Of a stretch of 64,000 nt of DNA, positions 35,151 through 46,440 are shown one piece after another. Location: NCBI GenBank assembly GCA_030549775.1, contig CM060174.1, forward strand, positions 96,736,132 to 96,800,131, read 5' to 3'. Source of the DNA: Tamarix chinensis (lineage: Eukaryota; Streptophyta; Magnoliopsida; Caryophyllales; Tamaricaceae). Each line of letters begins with the position of its first letter. Position 1 is the first letter of the stretch. The notes under the pieces are model-generated. The model did not search any database. It was not told the origin of the DNA and worked only from the letters and a program-made list of their open reading frames with translations. Both the position numbers and the translations under genes were made by a program.

Positions 35151-37951
35151 GCTTTATTCTTATCACTGATGAGTTATTCCTCCACAATGTAATTGCAAAG
35201 ATGGGTCATACATGTAGATTGAGTTTTTTTCCATGAAAACTTCCTTCTTTTAGGCTATATAAAGGCTCATTGCATATATACCAACAGAATGGTTTGGTGG
35301 CCTCTTATAAAGATGTTTTATCCCAAGTTTACTTGGGTGTCATCATGATTATTATCGGGATTTAAGATATGGGTAATTAGGCACTCATCGAAATATTATT
35401 GTAATGATTTGACCATATTAAATTAGCTAACCATTTTAGGGTCTCTAGCTTGATAAAATATGTTAATCTGATTGGCCACCATTTATGAACCGGTGGAGAG
35501 TACGAGTTTCCTAATGCCCATATCCTTTTCTAAGTGTGATTCTGCAACATGGGTTTCATACTCAACCTCATTATTAGTTAATTTAAATTGATACCTTAAA
35601 GTCTAATAAATGATGTTTAACTCAAGGTAAACGAGAAAAAAATTGAATATGATCCCTTTGATGTTTCTAGACTTATCTAAAGATAGCTTCCACCTTACAA
35701 AGGCTAGTGATTCAATGGAAAGTAGTTTTTTTTTCAATAAACAGGGCATTCTTAGGGTAAAATTAGCAATAAAATTAACTAATGCTTGTGATTTAACAAC
35801 AGTATTTGATCGGTAGGTAATTTCATGCTCACTAATATCTATAGCCCACTTAACTGACCCCTAGGAGAGATTTGGCTTGTGCAATACACTACAGAGGGGA
35901 TAACTTATGACTACCAAATTTGATAACATTATAAGTACGGCCTAAGCTTTTAAGCCATGATGATGAGACCCACCACTAGTTTTCTAACTAGTTGTAGCAA
36001 GTATTAGGGTTGAGTACGGCCTTGCTTACATAATATACTTGATTTTTCTACTTATACTTCTCCTTTACTAAGGTTATGCTAACTGTAGTCTCAAAGACTG
36101 CTAGATAAATGTATAATGGTTTGTCATTGACCAATTTAGATAAAATTGGTGGGAAAGTAAGGTAATCCTTGAGTTGTTATAGTGTCACCTCATATTCTGT
36201 TGTCCACTCAAAATCCTTATTCTTCTTTAGTATGCTAAAAAAACAACTGATATAATTTGTAGGACCTAGAGATAATAATAAAAAAAGTATCTTTGAGGGT
36301 AGTGAGTCTGCCAGTAAGTCTTTGTATATCTTTTATGAATCCTGGAGATGTGGTGTTAAGGATGGCACGAATCTGATTGAAATTATCCTAAATTCCCTTT
36401 TTGGCAATTAGGTAGTCAAAAACCTTTCCCAACAAAGAACCAAAACATCACCTTACTAGGTTGAGCTTTATGTGGTATTGCCTAAGCACTTAGAAGTACT
36501 GCCTTAGGTGGTCAAGGTGTTGGTCATCCCTTAAAGACTTAACAAACACATTGTCAATTTATACCTCTATAGTGCCACTTATCATTTTTAAGAACATGTG
36601 TTCTACAAGTCATTAGTATGTGGCTCCAGTGTTTTTGAGACCAAATGACATAACCTAATAATATAAAGTTTCCACTTTCTAATGAATGAGGACTTTTCTT
36701 GGTCTGAAGGATGCATAAGGATCTAATTTTAGCTAGAGAAGGCATCCAAAAAGCTAAGTAATTTGTTCCTAGCAATAGCGTCTATCATCTTATCAATGTA
36801 AGGGAGTGGAAATAAATCCTTTAGGCATGCTTTGTTCGGTCCATGAATTCAACACACACCCTCCACTTTTTATTTTTCTTTCTCACCATGAATACTATAG
36901 CTAGTAATTGTGGGTAATGAACTTTGTGAATGATGTCGATGTCGAAGAACCTCTATATATCTTTATTGATGACATGGATATGTTCTGGGAAAAATTTCCT
37001 TCATATCTACTTGATTGGTTGGTGATTGGGTTCAACTTAGAGTTGGTGGATATTTAGATAAATCCCTATCATGTTCACACAGAGCCAAATAAAATTATCT
37101 TGTTAAAAACTTGATCAATCACTCTCTAATTCCAAGGTGAGGTTTGAACCAACCATGATCTTATGTTTTAGTGCCTCAAGGTTAGGTTGTATTTCATCAA
37201 GATATTCAAGTAGTGGATATTTAGTTTGTCTTGGAGTCAACTCAGACTATTATGCTTATAATATCTAAGTCTTCGCCTTAATTGTGTTGTAGTATCATGT
37301 AAAAATGAATTCTTGAACATCAGTGGCTTCTTTGACTTCCTACTAGATTGTGAAGCATACACCTTGATGATAATTTAAGGGCACGGCTCATATCTCGTTG
37401 AGCTAGGGGCACTAAAGAATTATGTTGTGCATAGAGGGGCAGTCGACCACTATAAACTTAATGTTGCAGTTAACCACTTTAACATAGATTGGTAAATTAA
37501 ATACTCCTACACTATGATTTTATTCTCTCCTAAACCTAATTAGAACTATAAGGTACTTTTAGATACGCTCTTTCGGTACTTTCATATCCTAGAGGGCGAT
37601 AAGGAACATGGTTTTTACTGAGTTACTATTATAGATTGAAATGTTTTTTTGTGAGATAATTTGTGATGGATAACTTTATAACCATGGCATTGAGATTCAT
37701 AGTGGCAAAAGTCCATAGCATTCATGTAAAAAAAAGGTTATGGTTTGTTCGAATGAATTAGTATTGAGCATCTTACGAAGCATGTACTATGTAATTTGGG
37801 CTTCGCAAGCATGCTTCTTAGCTCAAGAGACTATGACTATGCTAATATTTGATCCAATTATAATAACATTGATTGTTTGAGTATTTTATGGAGGCTTAAG
37901 TGATCTTAAGGGATAAACATCCTTTCTCCTCTAGTTGTTACTAATGGTTGT
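35151..37951 (-). pseudogene. gypsy pol remnant (protease, RT, RNase H)
   Basis: The best-preserved stretch is RT: VMSFGLKNTGATY (about 36657-36620), then EV*IDNVFVKS (about 36575-36540). Here the Y of YIDD is a stop and the last D is N. This is followed by DHLRQYF, LRQYHIKLN, FGSLLGKVF and LTGRL. The RNase H region (about 36200-35400) is not clearly readable. Confidence 0.7.
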
Positions 37952-39160
37952 CTATTGCCCTTTTTTTGTAAGGTACTTATGGAGGTGGCCACTCTTGATA
38001 AGCTTGGCAACTTCAAACTTCAAGTTTACACAATTGGAGATGGTGTGGAAATAATCTTCATGGAATTCACAATACTTGGTTGTATCATGTTTTTCAATAG
38101 GCCCCATAATCTTGCTAGGCCCTCTAACTTTTTCACCCATCTTCTTCGTCACTACTACTAACTCGATGGGGTCAATGTTGAGATTATAGAATGGAATGGG
38201 TTGCCTAGGTAGGGGTTTTGGGAGTCACTCTATATCCCCTATTTGAGTCTCTATTAGAGTGTTTTGAAGCTATCCAATTACAACCTTTTTGTCTTATCTT
38301 CTCTATTTTCCATACTCGAGATCATCACATGGTGACACGATTAGCCTTATCCTCCTCCTAACTTGATATGGGTGTAGCCCTTTATAAGAATTTCCTCCAT
38401 AGTCTTGATAGTGAACTTCACCAAATCCTTATAGAGGTATGAGTGTGGAAGAAATCCCTTCTTGAATACTAGTACTACAATTTTAGGGTGGTAGTTAGGG
38501 ATGAGAATTTTCTCCTTATTGAATCTCTTAACATACTTTGGGAGGTTCTCATCAATTCCCCACTTATTCTTGTAAAGATCATTCAAAAACTTATAGAGTT
38601 TATTAATGCTCGCATATTGCTAAACAAATGTGTCCATTAGTTGTGCAAAAGAGGAAATTGAATTATTGGGTAAAGAGATGTACCACTGGAGGGTTGGATC
38701 AACAAGGCTGGTCCCAAACCCCTTACACTTGCAAGCCTCACGTATCTCTTTAGGTATCATCAATGTGAGCATATGCTCTTTGTGATGGGTAATGTGATCA
38801 TCGTGGTTTGTTTTTCCATCATTTATCCTAAATGGAGGGATCACAAGCTTCCAAGGCATCTCTACCATCATAATTGCATTTCCAAATGAGAAGTCCACAA
38901 AGCTATTTAGGAGGCTCCTCTTAATTGGTGTTGATACAGAATTTGAGGTCAACCATGCTTCTCGTAAGAACTTCCTAACTATAGTGTGGAGTGACCATAG
39001 GTTGATGTCCTACATAGAAAAAATATGAATAATTAATGTTAATGGTTATCATACAAAAAGGTACCTCTGTGGTGCTAGCACCATCGAAGGAGGAATAGAG
39101 TTGAGGCATATAAGGTTGGGTAAAATTGTTTAAAATCTCGTGTTTCCAAATCTCCACTTA
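37952..39160 (-). pseudogene. gypsy gag remnant (second element)
   Basis: Three open stretches on the minus strand, in frame-shifted order. 38952-38620 has AIMMVEMPWKLVIPPF, then DDHITHHKEHM, CKGFGTSLVDPTLQWY and SISSFAQL. 38586-38347 has LPKYVKRFNKEK and FKKGFLPHSYLY. 38152-37952 has KYCEFHEDYFHTISNC and GHLHKYL. These are the standard order of words in Tat-type gypsy gag, where gag forms the virus-like particle. Confidence 0.82.
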
Positions 39161-39639
39161 GTTGGTTCCATACAGGCTTCCTATAACATTGTGAGTTGAG
39201 GGGACATGATGGAGTAGGACACCTAGCTGCATGAAATCCATTGCATTAGGCATTGGTCCATAGCGAAAGCCCTAGGAACTTATGAAGAGGCCCCTATACT
39301 AAATGCCAACAATTATGTGTCTAGTAGCAATGGTGGCGATGGTGGCAGAGTGACTTGAAAATTTTGAGTTAAGAATGTTGTGCTTTGACTTTGTAGGAAT
39401 TGATTCTTCTTTTCAAAATCCTACACATATTTCACACACTCTTTCATTTATAGAGTTAAAAGCTTCAATCAACACTCGATGGCACTTGCAATGGTTTTTA
39501 GCTTTTGCTTTTAAGGTAGATTGCTCTTAGATAGGGTCGGTGCAATGAATTTGCCATCTTTAAGAGGAGAGTGGGAGTTGCCCGCCATGGTCAAAAATTC
39601 ATTGATCACTCATATCTTATGAAAACAAAAATTAACAAG

Positions 39640-39659
39640 GCTCCACGGTGGACGCCAAA
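39640..39659 (-). other. Primer binding site of the second gypsy element
   Basis: On the minus strand TTTGGCGTCCACCGTGGAG. This resembles the TGGCGCC(C) primer sites of many plant gypsy elements and directly follows the LTR end GGTCTACA. Confidence 0.55.
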
Positions 39660-39660
39660 T

Positions 39661-40315
39661 TGTAGACCCTCGTGATCAATGGTGGATGTGTGGGTCAGAC
39701 TCTGTTATAGCACTACCAATTTGCCTATGAGAAATATAATAAAAAAAAATTCTCATCAAAGAGATACTGATGTGGTGATGGGCTAAAGATAATCCAATGC
39801 TCAAGTCAATAATATAAAGACAAAGCCACTGGGTTGTCTACGCATGGACACCAACAATGGGAGTGTTCATGGTCCCTAGCCGGAAACACCTATAAGGGTG
39901 TTGTCCGAACATAAATAAGTACAAAATAATAGAGAGTTATGTTAGTTGATGAAGTTAGAAGCAAATTGTTTAAAGCCAATAGAAAGTAATGGTTACTTGA
40001 TAGTTCATTAGGAGTAGTTGATTTCTTCTTCCAATACCTTGGCGGATTTGTGACTCATTTATTTATAAGTAGGACAAGGCCACCATTAAAGGCAGCTAGC
40101 ATTGAGAAATTGAGGGGGAGATGCTAGGTCATGTTCAAATGGAGTAGAGTATGACTGATCTTGAATTATTCTTGCAAACCATTGGTGGCGTAAAGTTTAC
40201 TCGTGGATTGTTGCGTGAGTAAAGTCAGCCAAATCTATAAGATTTCCTACATGGAATATGGGGTCACCCATTACGTGTGGATCCTTTGGGCTTCATCGAT
40301 CTAACTTGGGCAAAT
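39661..40315 (-). repeat. 5' LTR of the second gypsy element
   Basis: On the minus strand the LTR ends ACGAGGGTCTACA at 39661. A TATA box (TATAAATA) is at 40067-40060, so U3 lies to its right. The outer edge is not certain; I place it before the AT-repeat at 40320. Confidence 0.4.
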
Positions 40316-40319
40316 GAAT

Positions 40320-40860
40320 TGGATTTTACTGATATGATTATTAGTATTTTTTTATAGTAATCATATAAAAAAATATTTATAATAATATTTTTATAATTAT
40401 TATGAGTTATCATAATTATTAAGATAATTACTATAACGATTATTATTATGAATATAATTATTAATATCATAATTACTATTATTATTGTTATTTGCTATCA
40501 TGATTTTCAATATTATTAATATAATAATTATTATTATTTATATAATCATTATAATATTATTAATAATAATAATTAGTAATAGTAGCTACAATAGTAGTAC
40601 AATTATTTTTTATTAGTACTAATTAAACTATTTATCATTATTACAATTATTATAATTATAATAATAAAGTAATTATAATAATAAATATTAATAAAACTGA
40701 AATTTGTGTATTAATTATAAGTATAATAAGTATTTTTATAGATATTTATATTTTTATAATATTGTAATATCAGATATTGTTATATATTATCATGAAGAAT
40801 TAATATGTTAATGATAATGATGATGATAATATTATTATTGTTGCTGTTGTTGTTTTGTAC
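40320..40860. repeat. Imperfect ATT-rich low-complexity tract
   Basis: Mixed ATT, AAT and TAA units without a fixed period. Long isoleucine runs read from it are not coding. Confidence 0.85.
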
Positions 40861-41275
40861 TAATCAAGTTAGATCAATAATGATTAAATTAAATCAGATT
40901 AAAAAAATTTAGATGAGAAAAACATGGTCTTAATGTTGTATCATAATGCATAGGCTAGGCATATCTTCATTTTATGTATGCCATAAAACTATTTGCCACT
41001 ATAAGGTGAAATACTAAACACTAGGAGCACTGACGTGTGATATCCATGAGGTTCATGAATAAGGGACTCGAGACGCAAGTCAGTAAATGATATATGACAT
41101 GTGTCACTAAATTGATAAGGCTGTCTACAAAGAATACTATTCTTATTCGTAGTTGTGCATGGACTTTTGCACATGTAGGAAAGGCGGGTTCTCTCAAGGG
41201 AATTAATCCTCTTATCCTATAAACAACAATAAATGGTGTAAGATACTTTTGCTAGGTGTATTTGTATTCAATTTA
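40861..41275. other. Spacer before the copia insertion
   Basis: Ordinary AT-rich sequence without a recognisable gene. It is continuous with 46041 onward if the copia element is removed. Confidence 0.45.
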
Positions 41276-41280
41276 AGGTA

Positions 41281-41739
41281 TGTAGGAGTATATTAACTAC
41301 ACTTAGATAATGTTGACTAATTTAATCTTGTATTAGATTGATTGAAGTACCGCACGTATTAGTGCTACCAAAACTAGTCATTTTAGACTTGTACCAAAAC
41401 TATTCATTTTGACCTTGAGTTAATGAACTAGTTAACTCAAGTATTAACGGTTGTTTCTAGTATCTATTAGTAGAGTGCAGTAGGTGTAATGTTGATATAT
41501 AAATATATATCTAGTGATTGAAGAAACAAGGTATGAAAGATTGTATTAATTGATTGAGAAGTAAATACAAGAAGTAGCCACAATTTTTTAAGTTTGATGT
41601 CATCTTTTTTTTTCTCTATTCAAGATTTCTTGGTTTTCCTTTATGTCAAGTGTTTAATATCAAATCTTTGATTATTTTTCTTTGTTCTCAATTTTTGAGT
41701 GTATTAAACCTAAAGTAATCTCTAATTATCATTCTAACA
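41281..41739 (+). repeat. 5' LTR of the copia element
   Basis: 459 bp with a TATA box TATATAAATA at 41496-41505. Ends ATTCTAACA, two bases before the primer site. Confidence 0.95.
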
Positions 41740-41741
41740 AT

Positions 41742-41753
41742 TGGTGTCTGAGC
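41742..41753 (+). other. Primer binding site of the copia element
   Basis: TGGTGTCTGAGC, a variant of the TGGTATCAGAGC site that pairs with initiator Met tRNA. Confidence 0.8.
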
Positions 41754-41789
41754 TTCCTTATTAGAATTGGTACGGAATAGGCTCAACAA

Positions 41790-42480
41790 GGTTCGACATC
41801 GACAAGTTTGATCGCAAAGGGTAGTTCGAGTTATGGAGGATTAAAGTCGAGGTATTTTTGGTGCAGTAAGGGTTGCAATTAGTCCTCCTAGGAGAAGATC
41901 AAATACTGGTAACATTAGAGCACAGAGAGAATACATAAATAGTTGAAAAAGCACACAGCACTATCATCCTAAGCCTTGGAGATAAAGTGTTAGGAGAGGT
42001 GTCAAAAAGAACAAACTACAAAAAGTCTTTAGGAAAGGCTAGAAAACTTGTATCTCACAAAATCCTTAACCAAAAGAGTGATCCTTAAACAAAGGCTATA
42101 TTCCTTTAAGATGCAAGAAGGGAAACCCTTGGAAGATCACTTGGATGATTTGAATAAAGTGATTCTAGATCTTGAAAATATAAAATTCAAGATCGAAGAT
42201 GAAGACAGGGCCATAATCTTGCTGAAATCATTATCATTGGAGAAGTATGAAATTTTTTAAGATAAGCTGAATATTGAATGGGTAATGACAACCTTAACAT
42301 CTAAAGAAATGAAGAAGTAGTAGTCTTTTAAAGATGAGAATGTTGCTAAAAGCCTTACTATAAGAGGGAGAAATGAGAGATGAGAGATGAGGAAAGACTG
42401 CTATGAGAGGAAGAATAATGGATAGAATAAAAGGGAATAGAGAAAACAGTTTGGTCAAGGTGATGCCTAGGTAATCTCTA
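41790..42480 (+). pseudogene. copia gag remnant
   Basis: Translation in shifting frames has FDRKGQFELW-like and IILSLGDKVL words, then the open stretch at 42048-42260 with YLTKSLTKRVILKQRLYSFK, EGKPLEDHLDDLNKVILDLE and EDEDRAIILLKSL, which is the UBN2-type gag of plant copia elements. The zinc knuckle region that should follow is not readable. Confidence 0.85.
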
Positions 42481-42500
42481 ATAGTTATGAAAATCTAAAG

Positions 42501-42809
42501 GTGTTAATGGTGTCAACGAATGTGATTGATCATAAATGGGTGCCAGAATCTGGATTCACATTTCATATGTGTCTTGATAAAAGGAAATTCTTGAATTACT
42601 TAAAAGCTCAAGGAGGTCGAGTATTGTTAGGAAATAATAAGTCCTACCCTATGATTGGAATTAGCCGAGTGTTGATTAAGATAAGTTCTGGCAGTGAGTT
42701 TATAATAAAAGATGTAAGGCCTGTGTCTGAATTAAAAAGGAACCTGATTTCTTTAGATGATGAAAGGTACATAGTTAAGGTGGATTGTGGCATCTTGAAG
42801 GTGATTTGA
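42501..42809 (+). pseudogene. copia protease segment
   Basis: Open stretch with WVPESGFTFHMC, the equivalent of the WxLDSGCSxHM site of copia proteases, followed by GGRVLLGNNKSYPMIGI and LKRNLISL. The catalytic aspartate of D-S-G is glutamate here, so this protease is presumably inactive. Confidence 0.85.
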
Positions 42810-43860
42810 GACTCAATGGTAGCCTTAAAAGGCAAGCTGATAAAAGGTCTCTATGTTTTAGAAGAGGGAGATAATATGGTGACAGTAAATCATGCTAAAG
42901 GGACTGATCTTGCTCTTGAAAGATTATTGTTGGGCCATGTTAGTGACAAGGGTATATAGATACTCAGCAAGAAAGGTTTTTTTTTTATGGTGTAAAATTG
43001 AAAGAAACATATTTATGTGAAACCTGCACTCTTGGGATGGCTTGTAAACTCAATTTCAATAGTAGTACACATCAGTCACAAGCAATGCTTGACTATGTGC
43101 ATGCTAATATGCGAGGGCAAACCAAGGTTATGTTAAAAGGAGCAAGGTATTCTCTCACCCTCATAGATGATTTATCATAGTTTGTTTGGATCTATTTTCT
43201 AAAAACTAATAATCAAGCTGTCAAAGTATTCAAATAATGGAAACATATGGTCGAAACACGAAGGAGAAGAAAGTAAAGAAACTAAGAACTAATAATGGAT
43301 GAGAGTTTTGCAATGAAACTTTTGATCGATTTTGTAAAAGGAATGGGATAGTTAGGCACTTGACATTACCTGGTAATCCTCAAAAAAGTGGATTAGTTGA
43401 AAGGATGAATAGAACTATGCTGGATAGAGTGAGGTGTATGCTAATCACTTCAAGTCTACCTAAGGTCTTTTGGGTAGAGGCTGCAAAGGTTTCTTGTCAT
43501 TTAATCAATCGATGCCCTTCTTCTAGAATTAATTATGATACTCTGGTGGAAAGGTGGAGTGGAGTAGTTGCAAATTACAATGAACTCAAAGTTTTTGGCT
43601 CTGTGTGTTATGTTCATGCTAAGGAAGGGAAGCTTGATGCAAGAGCTAGAAGATGTGTTTTCTTGGGATATCCTAATGGGGTGAAAGGTTATAAGGTGAT
43701 GACCTTTGATTCACAAGGTTCAAAAACCTTCCTAAGTAGAGATGTGAACTTTAGAGAAAGTATATTTTATAAAGATGTTGTTGGCTCAAGTGCAAATGAA
43801 GATTCTTTTGATTAACAGGTAGTTTGAGGCTTAAGGTCAAGCTTGATAGACAATAACCAG
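42810..43860 (+). pseudogene. copia integrase remnant
   Basis: GAG-pre-integrase words (LYVLEEGDNMV, LLLGHVSDKG), then CETCTLGMACKLNF and, after several stops, the well-preserved stretch 43360-43815 with PQKSGLVERMNRTMLD, CHLINRCPS, FGSVCYVHA and ARRCVFLGYPNGVKGYKV. The core between 43180 and 43350 is broken. Confidence 0.88.
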
Positions 43861-44080
43861 TGAATTCAGAGGAATAGTATGATTTTGATGAAGACAAATG
43901 ACAACATACCAGCCTTACCCAGTATCAGCTAGTGAGGGATACAGAAAGAATACACATAAGGCTACCTCAAAATTTGGTCATGCAGAGACAATGGTTTTTT
44001 CTTTCAATGCAGCATGTTTTGTTGAAGATGAACCATTCAACTACAAGCAATCAAAAAGCAATAAACATTGCATAGAATGA

Positions 44081-44720
44081 ATGGATGCTATGAGAGATGA
44101 AATGAACTCTCTAATGAAAAATAAGATCTGGGAACTTATTCTAATACCTAAACATCAGAAACCTATGGGATGTAAGTGGGTATATAAGTTGAAGGAAGGT
44201 GCTGCACAAATTGATCTGCCTAAGTTCAAGGATAGGTCGGTTGCAAAGGGTTTTTCACAGAAAGAGGAAATTTATTATAATAAGGTGTTTTCTTTAGTGG
44301 TAAAGATTACCTCAATTAGAGCTTTACTAGCAGTAGTGGCATATAAAGCCTTGGAGCTTGAGCAAATGGATTTAAGAAGTGCTTTTATTTATGGTCAACT
44401 GAAGGAAAGAGTGTATATGACCCAACCACCTGGTTTCATTCAAAAGGAAAAGGAAGAATGGGTTTGTTTGCTAAAGAGATCTCTTTATGGTTTGAAGCAA
44501 TGACCAAAAGAGTGGAATCTCAAATTTGATCAAACTATGAAGATATTTGGTTTTAAAAGGTCTAGATTTGACTTGTGTGTTTATGTGAAGCATCAAGAAG
44601 ATATAAACTGATGTATTTATTGTTGTATGTGGATGATATCCTCATTACAAGTGCTAATGGAGCTGAGATAAAAAAAGTTAAGAAGGGAGTGTAAGGAAGA
44701 TTTTGGGAGTCAAAATTAGC
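44081..44720 (+). pseudogene. copia reverse transcriptase
   Basis: Begins MDAMRDEMNSLMKNKIWEL, then GCKWVYKLKEG, VAKGFSQKE, LEQMDLRSAFIYGQL, MTQPPGFIQ and SLYGLKQ. A stop follows at 44501, and after a frame change the catalytic box LLLYVDDILITS (about 44622-44657) is intact. The rest of the palm is degraded. Confidence 0.9.
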
Positions 44721-44899
44721 AGGGACATGATACACAAAAGACTTGTTTTGTCATAACAAGGATATTTTTAGAGGTGTTGGACAAGTTTGGAATGAAATAT
44801 GTAAAGCCAATAACAACTCCAGTTGCATCACATTTCAAACTGTCACAATAGCAATGTCCTAAAATAGGTGATGAAGGGAATCAAATGTCTGATGTTCCT

Positions 44900-45520
44900 T
44901 ATGAAAATGTCGTTGGCAGCATGATGTTCTTGATGATTTGAACAATACCTGATATGTCTTATGGTGTTAACCTTATAAGTGAGTTTATGAGCAACCCAGG
45001 CTTGGAGCATTAGAAGACTATGAAATGGTTGCCTAGATATTTAAAGGACTCGAGCAATTTTGGACTGGTATTTGAAGGGAAGGATTCACTTCAGTTACAA
45101 GGATTTACATATTTTGATTTTACTGGAGATGAGAGTACCAGAAGATTAAGGCCAGCTTATGTGTTTCTATTAAGGGGATGTAACATAAGCTAGAAGTCAT
45201 ATTTGCAAAAGACTATGGCCTTATCAACAATAGAGGTCAAATACATAGCATGTATAGAGGCAGTAAAGGAGGCATTATGGCGTGAAGGACTAATCAAAGA
45301 GTTAGAGGTGCCTTATAACTCAGTTATAATCTAGTGTAATATTCATAGTACCATATATCTGAGCAAAAATTCTGTATATCATGAAAGAACAAACATTTCA
45401 ATGTTAGGTTGCACTTCATAAGGGAGATAATAGTTGGGAGAAAAATAAAAATTGAAAAGGTTAGGGCTGAAAATAATGGAGTTGATTTGCTAACTAAGCC
45501 ATTACTTGGACCTTAGTTTC
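44900..45520 (+). pseudogene. copia RNase H remnant
   Basis: Readable words: MKWLPRYLKDSSNFG (about 45020), FTGDESTRRLRPAYVFLLRG, ALSTIEVKYIACIEAVKEALW and LSKNSVYHERT. The usual STTEAEYMA appears as STIEVKYIA. Several stops interrupt it. Confidence 0.85.
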
Positions 45521-45573
45521 ATCATGGATTATAGATTTTGAGACGTAAATAAGTATAGTCAAAGGTGGAGAAT

Positions 45574-46035
45574 TGTAGGAGTATATTAACTATACTTAGA
45601 TAATATTGACTAGTTTAATCTTGTATTAGATTGATTTAAGTACCGCATGTATTAGTGCTACCAAAACTGGTTGTGTTGCACTTACACCAAAACTAGTCAT
45701 TTTGAGCTTGAGTTAATGAACTAGTTAACTCAAGTATTAACGGCTGCTTCGGGTGTCTATTAGCAGAGTGCAGTAGGTGTTATGTGGATATATAAATGTA
45801 TATTTGGTGATTGAAGAAACAAGATACGAAAGATTGTATTAATTGATTGAGAAGTAAGTACAAGAAGTAGCCACAATTCTTTGAGTATGATATTAGCTTT
45901 TTCTTCTCTGTTCAAGATCAAGTCTAGTTTTTCTTTTCCATCGAGTGTTCAATATCAAAACTTTGATTCGTTATTCTTTGTTCTCAATTGTTGAGTGTAT
46001 TAAACCTGAAGTAATCTCTGATTATCATTCTAACA
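45574..46035 (+). repeat. 3' LTR of the copia element
   Basis: 462 bp, matching the 5' LTR with numerous substitutions and small indels, including a changed stretch near 45665. Confidence 0.95.
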
Positions 46036-46040
46036 AGGTA

Positions 46041-46440
46041 AAATACGATAAATGTCTCTGTCTTCAGGATTTGATAAGCCCCATACGCGTAAGAGTCAAA
46101 TATCTTCATGAAAATAGGCATATGTTCTTCCTGAAACTTGAAAGGGCAAGTGATCGTGATACTTGATATGACTTCCGCAACGGTGTAAAATTAACTGAAC
46201 CAATCTCAAATTAGAGAAATCTCAAATGTAAGGTGCGTCGGAGAAAATACAACTATCTTGAATTTCTGGATAAACAGATAGGAAGAGGATAAGGACGGGT
46301 GGTGACTATTGGTTCTATTTTTCCTGGCGTGTCCCACAATCTGTAGCTTGTTTGTCATTTAATTGTTGGCTCGGTAACTGTCGGACGCACGCGGCTACGG
46401 ACGTTGCGTTGTATGTGTGTTTTGTTTAAACCAATGGTAA
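46041..46440. other. Single-copy-looking spacer, no gene recognised
   Basis: Less AT-rich than its surroundings and without repeat words seen elsewhere in the window. No open frame with recognisable motifs. It could be an old gene fragment or promoter but nothing supports that. Confidence 0.35.

Larger units (their letters stand above)
34200..40315 (-). mobile_element. Heavily decayed Ty3/gypsy retrotransposon (Tat/Retand-like)
   Basis: On the minus strand the order is LTR (from about 40315 to 39661), primer site, gag (about 39160-37952), protease/RT/RNase H (about 37900-35200) and integrase (about 35150-34200). The gag words and the integrase words GESSFVLAYRKEAMHP and DYFNKWVKAKAFSHV fit the non-chromovirus Tat/Athila side of plant gypsy elements. 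Stops and frame changes occur every few dozen codons, so it is older than the copy at 18.7-24.9 kb. The 3' LTR was not found. Confidence 0.78.
41281..46035 (+). mobile_element. Ty1/copia retrotransposon, structurally complete
   Basis: 5' LTR 41281-41739 (459 bp) and 3' LTR 45574-46035 (462 bp), both TGTAGGAG...TTCTAACA, flanked by a perfect target duplication AGGTA (41276-41280 and 46036-46040). The primer site is at 41742 and a polypurine run AAAGGTGGAGAAT precedes the 3' LTR. The coding order gag, protease, integrase, RT, RNase H is that of Ty1/copia. Gag and integrase words resemble the Tork/Tnt1 side. The reading frame is broken in several places, so it is non-autonomous now. By eye about one LTR position in ten differs between the two LTRs, so the insertion is not recent. 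Confidence 0.96.

Noticed and set aside
45945..46166. 73-codon open frame across the copia 3' LTR end
   Set aside because: Begins in the LTR and runs into flanking DNA; no motif.
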